The position numbers and the translations under genes are program-made. The notes under the pieces were generated by a model. The model was given only the letters and a program-made list of their open reading frames with translations, ran no database searches and had not been told where the DNA came from. A DNA stretch of 7,729 nt, taken from the NCBI GenBank assembly GCA_023392645.1, contig JAEVYR010000495.1, positions 1-7,729 on the forward strand, written 5' to 3'. Every line of letters starts with the position of its first letter. Position 1 is the first letter of the stretch. Positions 1 through 6,628 of the stretch are shown here, in pieces. This DNA comes from Chloroflexota bacterium. Its GTDB lineage: Bacteria; Chloroflexota; Chloroflexia; Thermomicrobiales; UBA6265.

Positions 1-1
1 C

Positions 2-751
2 TACGTCGGCGGCATCATCACCGGCAGCGACGACCCGATCGCCCAGCTCGACGGCTTCGTCAACGAGATGAACGCGTTCGTCGCCGAAAAGGGCTTCACC
101 GACACCCGCTTCTCCAATCCTCATGGCAACGACGCGCCGAACAACTACTCCTCCGCCTACGATATCGCCCACCTCGGTGGGCTGCTGATGCAGGACGAGT
201 TCCTCGCCGGCGTCGTCCGCGAGCCCGGCTATTCGTTCACGTCGGTCGGACCGGAGGCGCGCAATTATCAGAAGTCGAGCACCAATGAGTTGCTGGGGCA
301 GTCGGGCGTGGTCGGCATCAAGACCGGCTCGACCGAGGAAGCCGGCGGTTGTGTCGTGCTCGCGCGCCAGGTCAACGATGGCAACTCGATGGTGATCACC
401 GCGGTGCTCGGCTCGGATCTCCAGTACAACGACGTGGGCGCGATCACGCTCGACACGCGTTGGGACGACGCCGGTCGGCTCATCGCCTACACCGACGCGA
501 CCTTCATGTGGCTGCCGCTCACCGACGCCACCACGTTTCGCAACCTGCCGACCGAGCTGGCCGTCTGGAACGTCCAGGTCGAGGGCAACCCCTACGTGCC
601 CATCACCACTGCCGACGACATCCTGACGCGCTACCAGCTCGCGTTGAATCCGGAGGGTGGCGGCAGTATCGACATTTACTACGACAACGACCGCGTCGGC
701 TCGCTGCCGCTCCAGTCGGCCACCGCCACGACGCAGGAGCCACCGGCATGA
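2..751 (+). CDS. D-alanyl-D-alanine carboxypeptidase (peptidase S11, PBP5-like), 5'-truncated by window edge
   Basis: This is the C-terminal 249 residues of a penicillin-binding-protein-type DD-carboxypeptidase, which trims the terminal D-Ala from peptidoglycan stem peptides outside the membrane. The reading frame is open from base 2, so the start lies upstream. Seen: a family block FVNEMNAF followed by TRFSNPHGND (fragment residues about 18-44), then the KTG box in GIKTGST (K107-G109, bases 320-328), the third active-site motif of the family. The SxxK and SxN motifs should lie just upstream of the window and cannot be checked. After KTG there is an AGGCVVLAR strand and about 125 further residues. 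The protein ends in a Thr/Ala/Pro-rich tail with no hydrophobic or clearly amphipathic anchor, so any membrane attachment must be N-terminal or the enzyme is secreted (inference). Its TGA overlaps the next ATG (ATGA, 748-751), suggesting translational coupling. The exact paralogue (dacA, dacB, dacF) cannot be assigned. Confidence 0.9.
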   Translation, partial: YVGGIITGSDDPIAQLDGFVNEMNAFVAEKGFTDTRFSNPHGNDAPNNYSSAYDIAHLGGLLMQDEFLAGVVREPGYSFTSVGPEARNYQKSSTNELLGQSGVVGIKTGSTEEAGGCVVLARQVNDGNSMVITAVLGSDLQYNDVGAITLDTRWDDAGRLIAYTDATFMWLPLTDATTFRNLPTELAVWNVQVEGNPYVPITTADDILTRYQLALNPEGGGSIDIYYDNDRVGSLPLQSATATTQEPPA

Positions 752-1758
752 GCCGACAGGCCGACCCGGGCGGCGAAAGCCGGGAATACCAGGGCGAGCG
801 GCTCCAGCGCGTGCTCGCCCAGCGAGGCGTTGCCTCCCGCCGCGCAGCCGAGGGACTTATCACCGCCGGCCGCGTCCAGGTCAACGGCCGCGCGATCACC
901 GAGCTCGGCACCCGCGTCAATCCGAATCGCGACGAGATTCGCCTCGACGGGCGCATCCTCCATCCGCAGCGGCCGCGCTACATCGTGCTCAACAAGCCCA
1001 GCGGCTTCATCACCACCGTCAGCGACGAGCGCGACCGATGGACGGTGATGGATCTCGTCGACATCCCCGAGCGCGTGTACCCGGTCGGCCGGCTCGACCG
1101 CGCCACCCAGGGGCTGATCCTGCTCACCAACGACGGCGATCTCGCCCACCGCGTGATGCACCCCAGCTACGAGGTCGACAAGGAATACCTCGCCTTCACG
1201 GGCCAGCGTCCGACCGAAAGCCAGCTTGAACGGCTGCGCGATGGCATCCCCATCGACGGCCGCCGCGTCGTGCCCGAGGAGGTCCGCCTCTTCCGCGAAT
1301 CGGACGAGGGCGTGGCGATCCGCGTCGTCATCCACGAGGGGCTCTACCATGTCGTGCGCCGGATGATGGACGCCGTCGGCAGCGAGGTGAGCCGCCTGCG
1401 CCGCACCCGGCTCGGCCCGCTGCGCATCCAGGGCATCCCCACCGGCGCCTGGCGCGACCTGACTCCCGGCGAGCTGGTCCAGCTCTACGAGGCGGTCGGC
1501 ATGCCGGCCGCGGACGCCGAGACCGCCAACGCCCGCCGCACCATCGTGCGCAATCCGGTGGGCGGCTACACCCACCGCGCGACAGGCGGCGCGGAGTCGG
1601 CGAAACCGACCGAAACCCGTGGCGGCGATCGCCCTCCCGGCGACCGCGAGAGACGAGGACAACGTGGGCACCATGACAACGCACGACCATCGCCGGGTGA
1701 TCGCGATCGACGGCCCGGGGGCCGCCGGAAAGTCGACGGTCGCCGTCGCGGTCGCTGA
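748..1758 (+). CDS. rluB: 23S rRNA pseudouridine synthase, RsuA/RluB family, with Arg/Gly-rich C-terminal tail
   Basis: 336-residue enzyme that isomerises a specific uridine of rRNA (by family, probably 23S) to pseudouridine. Seen: an S4 RNA-binding domain at about residues 17-62 (RLQRVLAQRGVASRRAAE, then GRVQVNG); a catalytic domain at about 75-245 with NKPSGFITT, the signature GRLDRATQGLILLTNDGDLA holding the presumed catalytic Asp117, then HPSYEVDKEY and the late motif GLYHVVRRMMDAVG. The start ATG at 748 overlaps the upstream stop and has AGGAG at 735-739, 8 nt away. The conserved fold ends near residue 250. The rest is a low-complexity tail: residues 291-336 contain 16 Arg and 10 Gly, like the basic RNA-binding tails of some RluB proteins. 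The final 28 codons overlap cmk out of frame. The family is certain; RluB rather than RsuA or RluE/F specificity is inferred from the linkage to cmk. Confidence 0.93.
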   Translation: MSRQADPGGESREYQGERLQRVLAQRGVASRRAAEGLITAGRVQVNGRAITELGTRVNPNRDEIRLDGRILHPQRPRYIVLNKPSGFITTVSDERDRWTVMDLVDIPERVYPVGRLDRATQGLILLTNDGDLAHRVMHPSYEVDKEYLAFTGQRPTESQLERLRDGIPIDGRRVVPEEVRLFRESDEGVAIRVVIHEGLYHVVRRMMDAVGSEVSRLRRTRLGPLRIQGIPTGAWRDLTPGELVQLYEAVGMPAADAETANARRTIVRNPVGGYTHRATGGAESAKPTETRGGDRPPGDRERRGQRGHHDNARPSPGDRDRRPGGRRKVDGRRRGR

Positions 1759-2386
1759 CCAGCTCGACGCCCTGCTCTTCGACACCGGCGCGCTCTACCG
1801 CGTGGTGACCCTGCTGGCGCTGCGCACCGGCACGTCGATTTCCGACGGTGAGGCACTCGCCGGACTGGCGGACGCCGCCGCCATCGAGCTGCGACCCGCC
1901 TCGGTCGACGACGGGCGCACCAGCGACGTGCTGCTCGACGGCGAAGACGTCACCTGGGCGATCCGCACGCCCGAGATCGACGCCCGCGTCTCCGAAGCCT
2001 CCGCCCACGCCGCCGTCCGCGACGCCCTGCTCGACGTCCAGCGACGTATCGCCGACGGCATCGCCGCCGTGCTCGTCGGGCGCGACATCGGCACCGTCGT
2101 CATCCCCGACGCCGGCCTGAAGATCTATCTCGACGCCAGCGCCGAGGAGCGCGCGCGTCGCCGCTACCTCGACATGCGCCGCCAGCACATCGACATCGGC
2201 TACGATGCGATCCTCGAAGACCTGCGCCACCGCGACGAGTACGACGCCAGCCGGCCCGTTTCGCCGCTGCGCAAGGCCGCCGACGCAATCGCGATCGTCA
2301 CGGACGACCGCGATGTCGACGACATCGCCAGCGATATCGTCGGGCGCGCCCGCGCTCGCGGCATCGACGCGGAGGCTCGGGCATGA
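1673..2386 (+). CDS. cmk: Cytidylate kinase (CMP/dCMP kinase)
   Basis: 237-residue cytoplasmic kinase that phosphorylates CMP and dCMP with ATP, feeding CTP/dCTP synthesis and salvage. Seen in order: the P-loop GPGAAGKST (residues 14-22), FDTGALYRVVT (36-46, nucleotide-binding segment), GRDIGTVVIPDAGLKIYLDAS (137-156), the Arg-rich lid (EERARRRYLD), and the motif RDEYDASRPVSPLRKAADAI (187-206), which in this family contacts the base and phosphate. Length is normal. The start is uncertain: ATG 1673 puts nine residues before the first beta strand, as usual, but the only SD-like stretch (GAGGA, 1655-1659) is 13 nt away. An in-frame GTG at 1664 lies only 4 nt from it. A GTG at 1619 lacks an SD. 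With ATG 1673 the gene overlaps the synthase by 86 nt. The stop overlaps the plsC ATG (2383). The rluB-cmk-plsC order recurs in many bacteria. Confidence 0.96.
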   Translation: MTTHDHRRVIAIDGPGAAGKSTVAVAVADQLDALLFDTGALYRVVTLLALRTGTSISDGEALAGLADAAAIELRPASVDDGRTSDVLLDGEDVTWAIRTPEIDARVSEASAHAAVRDALLDVQRRIADGIAAVLVGRDIGTVVIPDAGLKIYLDASAEERARRRYLDMRRQHIDIGYDAILEDLRHRDEYDASRPVSPLRKAADAIAIVTDDRDVDDIASDIVGRARARGIDAEARA

Positions 2387-3102
2387 GCGATCCGTTCCCG
2401 CTCAACGACAACAACCCCGCCGAGGGGACGGTCCGGGGCATCTGGCGGGCGATCCTGCGCGCGCCGCTGTTCGGCCTGATGCGGCTGCTTGGCGTGCGCG
2501 TCGAGGGCATCGACAACCTCCCGCCCGACGGCACCGGGGTGCTGGTCGTCTCCAACCACCTGCACAATCTCGACCCGCTGCTGATCGAGATCGCCTCGCC
2601 ACGGCCGATCCACTTCATGGCCAAGGAAGAGCTGTTCGGGTTTCGCCCGCTCGGCTGGGCGCTGCGGAAATTCGGCAACTTCCCGGTCGCCCGCGGCAAA
2701 AGCGACCGCCGGGCGGTGCGCTTCGCGATCGCGACGCTGCGGCACGGTCTGGCGCTGGGCATGTTTCCGGAAGGAACGCGCAGCCGGACGATGCGACTGA
2801 GCAAGCCGCATCCGGGCGCGGGGTTGATCGCCCTTCAGGGCAAGAGTCTCGTGCTGCCGGTGGCGGTCACCGGCTCGGAACGGATGCCGTTCAACGGGAA
2901 GCGGCCGCCCGGCGAGCGGCCGGATCCAGGGCACCGCGGGGTGCTGATCCGATTCGGCGAGCCGTTCATGCTTCCGGAGACCGGCGCGAGCGGCAAGCGT
3001 CTCGGCGCCGAGGAGGCGACCGAGATCATGATGCGCGCCATCGTCGCCATGCTCCCCGCGGACTACCACGGCGTCTACGCCGACACCGAGGCCAACGCCT
3101 GA
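2383..3102 (+). CDS. plsC: 1-acyl-sn-glycerol-3-phosphate acyltransferase (PlsC family)
   Basis: 239-residue acyltransferase that, by family, adds the second acyl chain to lysophosphatidic acid to make phosphatidic acid at the cytoplasmic face of the membrane. Seen: motif I with the catalytic HX4D, in SNHLHNLD (H59, D64); motif II region FGNFPVARG (about 98-105); motif III FPEGTRSR (128-135), which binds the glycerol phosphate; and motif IV LVLPVAVTG (about 156-164). A short N-terminal hydrophobic stretch (IWRAILRAPLFGLMRLLGV, about 20-38) may be an interfacial helix rather than a full membrane span. The start ATG overlaps the cmk stop (ATGA), with GGAGG at 2371-2375 and 7-nt spacing. It is the last gene of the plus-strand block and faces obg. 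Acyl donor (acyl-ACP or acyl-CoA) and exact lysolipid substrate cannot be read from the sequence; a related lysophospholipid acyltransferase is possible. Confidence 0.92.
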   Translation: MSDPFPLNDNNPAEGTVRGIWRAILRAPLFGLMRLLGVRVEGIDNLPPDGTGVLVVSNHLHNLDPLLIEIASPRPIHFMAKEELFGFRPLGWALRKFGNFPVARGKSDRRAVRFAIATLRHGLALGMFPEGTRSRTMRLSKPHPGAGLIALQGKSLVLPVAVTGSERMPFNGKRPPGERPDPGHRGVLIRFGEPFMLPETGASGKRLGAEEATEIMMRAIVAMLPADYHGVYADTEANA

Positions 3103-3130
3103 CACCGGCTCATGTGGTGCGCCCATCCCA

Positions 3131-3293
3131 CCGTGGCCGGGCCTGGAGCGTCCACCACCAGTCGATCTTCGCCACCAACGAACGAAGTCATTTCGACGAA
3201 GCGTCCGAAGGACGCGCGCGGAGAAATCTCTCCCGCTCGAAATGACGTCGTGTCGTGGTGATACGCATTGTCGGTCGTTGACCCCGGCCACGG
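3131..3293. repeat. Nested imperfect inverted repeats between convergent genes (foldback/REP- or MITE-like)
   Basis: The 222-nt spacer between plsC and obg holds several paired arms. Outer arms: CCGTGGCCGGG at 3131-3141 and its reverse complement at 3283-3293. Inner arms: 3173-3196 and 3237-3260 match at 19 of 24 positions, including a perfect 10-bp core (GTCATTTCGA 3187-3196 against TCGAAATGAC 3237-3246). Inside that sits a perfect 6-bp hairpin, GCGTCC-GAA-GGACGC (3201-3215), and GAGAAATCTC (3221-3230). No open frame here resembles a protein. The pattern resembles non-coding palindromic elements found between bacterial genes. Mobility, copy number and function are inference. Confidence 0.6.
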
Positions 3294-3302
3294 CGGGCCG
3301 GG
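3283..3302 (-). terminator. GC-rich hairpin downstream of obg, possible terminator
   Basis: A perfect 7-bp stem with a 6-nt loop (CCCGGCC at 3283-3289, GGCCGGG at 3296-3302) begins 22 nt beyond the obg stop on the minus strand. No T-tract follows, so it is not a classical intrinsic terminator. It could halt or slow transcription with Rho, or protect the mRNA 3' end. Its left arm is shared with the outer inverted repeat, so the two structures compete. Confidence 0.4.
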
Positions 3303-3324
3303 CTCGTCAATTCGCGCTCCGACG

Positions 3325-4749
3325 TCACGACTCCTCGAAATCGTCCTCATCGAATTCGTGCTCGTCGGCCTCCGCCGCCTCGGCTTCCAGCGCCGCGCGG
3401 GTGAAATCGAGATCGGAGAGCAGGTTGCCCTCCTCGTCCTGCTCGCCCCACATCATTTCGAAGTCCGCGATGTGCACGACGTCGCCTTCCTGGATGCCCT
3501 GCGCCTCCAGCTCGGCCTGGATGCCGCTGCGATCCAGCACCCGCTGGAACCGATCGACCGAGTCCGACACGTCGAAGTTCGTCATCCGCGTGAACCGCTC
3601 GATGCCGACGCCCGTCACCCGGAAGTGGTGCCGCGACACCCGCTCCACCGCCCACGCCTGCTCGTCGACATCGCCGAGCGTGTACACGCGGCGCTTCGGC
3701 GCCTCCTCGTCGCGCCGGCGCGTGTCGCCCTCGCGCTCGATGATCTCCCGCAACTCCGTGGCGACGGCGGCCATCAGCTCCTCGGTTCCCTGACCGGTCG
3801 CCGCTGAAATCTCGAAAACCTGCCGGTAACCGTGCTCGGCCATGTATGCGTTCAACCGGTCCAGATTGTCCCGCGCCTCCTGCAAATCGACCTTGTTGAG
3901 CGCGACGAACATCGGCTTGTCGCCCATCTCCGGGTCGAACGTCGCGATCTCCTCGTTGATCGTCTCGAAATCGCCGATCGGGTCGCGCCCCTCCAGCCCG
4001 CCAGCGGCATCGAGCACATGCACGAGCACCTTCGTCCGCCGGACGTGGCGCAGGAACTCGTGCCCCAGCCCCGCCCCGCCGGCCGCGCCCTCGATCAGGC
4101 CGGGGATATCGGCCATCACGAACGCCTGCCCGCCGGCCCCACCGACCTCGACCACGCCGAGCATCGGCTGGAGCGTGGTGAAGGGGTAGTCGGCAATTTT
4201 CGGCGTCGCCTTCGTCGCGGTCGAGAGCAACGTCGACTTGCCCGCGTTCGGCAGCCCGACCAGCCCGACATCGGCGATCAGCCGCAATTCCAGCCGCAGC
4301 CAGCGCTCCTCGCCCGGTTCGCCCAATTCGGCCACCCGCGGCGCCTGCCGGGTCGAGCTCTTGAAATGGACGTTGCCGAGCCCCCCCTTGCCGCCCCGCG
4401 CGACAACGAGCTCCTCGCCGGCGACGGTGAGATCGGCAATCTGCTCGCCGGTCTCGTCGAGCGAGACGATGGTGCCCCGCGGCACATTGATGATGATGTC
4501 CTTGCCGCTGCGACCCGTCTTCTTGCGGCCGCTGCCGCTGCCGCCCGCCTCGGCCTTGTAGAGGTGGACGTACTGGAACGGCAGCAGCGTGTTCAGGTTG
4601 GGCACGACGCGCAGCACGACGTCGCCACCCCGGCCGCCGTCGCCGCCGTCGGGACCGCCCTTGGGGATGTACTTCTCGCGGCGGAACGAGGCGGAGCCAT
4701 TGCCGCCATTGCCGGCCTTGACGTGGATGCGCGCGGTATCGACGAGCAT
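3325..4749 (-). CDS. obg: GTPase Obg (CgtA/ObgE) with C-terminal OCT domain
   Basis: 474-residue essential-type GTPase that associates with the 50S ribosomal subunit and links ribosome assembly to stress state. Seen: the glycine-rich Obg domain (1-158: VKAGNGGNGSASFRREKY, GGPDGGDGGRGGDVV, the GSGRKKTGRSGKD loop, ARGGKGGLGN); the G domain with G1 GLPNAGKS (165-172), switch I YPFTT (188-192), G3 DIPG (214-217), G4 NKVD (285-288) and G5 SAATGQG (315-321); then the OCT domain (about 355-440) with VYTLGD and FDVSDSVDRFQRVLDRSG. An acidic tail (about 450-474, DEHEFDEDDFEES) ends the protein. The ATG has AAGGAG at 4761-4766, 11 nt upstream. The 318-nt spacer before it suggests its own promoter, but I cannot point to one. 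A run of seven G on the coding strand (around 4381-4387) encodes part of KGG. The identification is secure. Confidence 0.97.
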   Translation of the reverse strand: MLVDTARIHVKAGNGGNGSASFRREKYIPKGGPDGGDGGRGGDVVLRVVPNLNTLLPFQYVHLYKAEAGGSGSGRKKTGRSGKDIIINVPRGTIVSLDETGEQIADLTVAGEELVVARGGKGGLGNVHFKSSTRQAPRVAELGEPGEERWLRLELRLIADVGLVGLPNAGKSTLLSTATKATPKIADYPFTTLQPMLGVVEVGGAGGQAFVMADIPGLIEGAAGGAGLGHEFLRHVRRTKVLVHVLDAAGGLEGRDPIGDFETINEEIATFDPEMGDKPMFVALNKVDLQEARDNLDRLNAYMAEHGYRQVFEISAATGQGTEELMAAVATELREIIEREGDTRRRDEEAPKRRVYTLGDVDEQAWAVERVSRHHFRVTGVGIERFTRMTNFDVSDSVDRFQRVLDRSGIQAELEAQGIQEGDVVHIADFEMMWGEQDEEGNLLSDLDFTRAALEAEAAEADEHEFDEDDFEES

Positions 4750-4857
4750 GTCGGGTCTTACTCCTTCATATCGGTGTCACTGTACAAGGTCCGCGACGCA
4801 GATGCTGGGTGCATCACGTGCGTGGACGACCCTGCCTGGGGCTGCCGGCACCGACCG

Positions 4858-4881
4858 CAGCCCCGGATTGGCTGCCCGGGT
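4858..4881 (+). repeat. 24-nt palindromic module, copy 3 (degenerate, plus orientation)
   Basis: Reads AGCCCCGGAT, a variable stretch, then CCGGGT. It has the same length and the same conserved ends as the two copies at 4953-4976 and 5017-5040, but in opposite orientation and with the last G changed to T. Its own stem is only CCCGG/CCGGG with a 9-nt loop. A further fragment, CCCTGCCTGGGGCT near 4830-4843, looks like a decayed partial copy. Confidence 0.45.
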
Positions 4882-4952
4882 GGCCCTCAGGGGCACCTGC
4901 GTTCGATGACCGGTACCGATCGTCGTGGTGGGCGGACGTCGATCGCAAGGCG

Positions 4953-4976
4953 CCCCGGATCGCGCATCCGGGGCTG
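4953..4976 (-). repeat. 24-nt palindromic module, copy 2 (perfect 9-bp hairpin)
   Basis: On the minus strand this is CAGCCCCGGAT, a variable core, then CCGGGG. The arms GCCCCGGAT (4952-4960) and ATCCGGGGC (4966-4974) form a perfect 9-bp stem with a 5-nt loop CGCGC, the strongest local hairpin in the spacer. It matches copy 1 at the fixed positions (AGCCCCGG at one end, CCGGGG at the other), while the centres differ. Confidence 0.6.
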
Positions 4977-5004
4977 CACTGGATCTCGAACGGTCGTCGT
5001 CGCC

Positions 5005-5050
5005 TGCCATGACGAACCCCGGGCAGATGACCCGGGGCTACCAGATGGCA
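5005..5050 (-). terminator. Two-tier stem-loop after rpoD containing palindromic module copy 1; possible 3' end
   Basis: Located 17 nt beyond the rpoD stop. The outer stem is TGCCAT (5005-5010) with ATGGCA (5045-5050); the inner stem is CCCCGGG (5017-5023) with CCCGGGG (5031-5037) around a 7-nt loop. Internal loops are 6 and 7 nt. The inner part is one copy (5017-5040) of the 24-nt module seen twice more in this spacer. No T-run follows on the minus strand, so it is either a Rho-assisted or pausing structure, or a REP-like repeat that also stabilises the rpoD mRNA 3' end. Confidence 0.45.
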
Positions 5051-5067
5051 TCGGGAGCCATGACCGC

Positions 5068-6576
<1,509 letters not shown>

Positions 6577-6584
6577 CTGGATTC

Positions 6585-6590
6585 CCTCCT
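6585..6590 (-). promoter_or_regulatory. Strong Shine-Dalgarno fixing the rpoD GTG start
   Basis: The minus strand reads AGGAGG, then 8 nt, then GTG at 6576-6574. The full consensus and ideal spacing support this non-ATG start. Confidence 0.8.
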
Positions 6591-6609
6591 GGCTCCAGGA
6601 GCGTCGGTG

Positions 6610-6626
6610 CGGCTGGGCACCAGCCG
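6610..6626 (-). other. Hairpin in the lysA-rpoD gap
   Basis: A perfect 7-bp stem with a 3-nt loop (CGGCTGG 6610-6616, GCA, CCAGCCG 6620-6626) sits 2 nt after the lysA stop and 19 nt before the rpoD Shine-Dalgarno. No T-tract follows. It may be a lysA 3' stabiliser, a weak terminator or a processing site separating the two messages. The role is inference. Confidence 0.45.
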
Positions 6627-6628
6627 GA

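Larger units (their letters stand above)
4750..5067. other. 318-nt intergenic spacer between rpoD and obg
   Basis: No supported gene. The rpoD-proximal two thirds is packed with GC palindromes (listed separately). The obg-proximal part (4750-4830) is less structured and holds the obg Shine-Dalgarno; it is where an obg promoter would be expected. I looked for -35/-10 pairs there and found none convincing. No tRNA-like cloverleaf or recognisable riboswitch was seen. Confidence 0.7.

Noticed and set aside
679..1785. 368-codon minus-strand frame opposite the pseudouridine synthase
   Set aside because: Antisense shadow of a gene with a clear S4 domain and catalytic GRLD motif; no motif or SD-supported start in the antisense frame.
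2205..3245. 346-codon plus-strand frame overlapping cmk and plsC in another frame
   Set aside because: Arg/Ala/Pro-rich shadow translation without motifs, lying over the conserved PlsC frame.
1328..3291. Long minus-strand frames (300 and 363 codons) opposite cmk and plsC
   Set aside because: Compositional shadows; the plus-strand frames carry all the family motifs.
3103..3324. Small gene or tRNA between plsC and obg
   Set aside because: No SD-supported short frame with protein-like sequence and no cloverleaf; the inverted repeats explain the region better.
4779..4784. TACAGT on the minus strand as a -10 box for obg
   Set aside because: Four of six consensus matches, but no acceptable -35 hexamer at 16-18 nt spacing; too weak to list as a promoter.
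4830..5050. CRISPR-like or tandem array in the rpoD-obg spacer
   Set aside because: Copies are palindromic, differ in their centres, have unequal spacing and occur in both orientations, so this is not a direct-repeat array.
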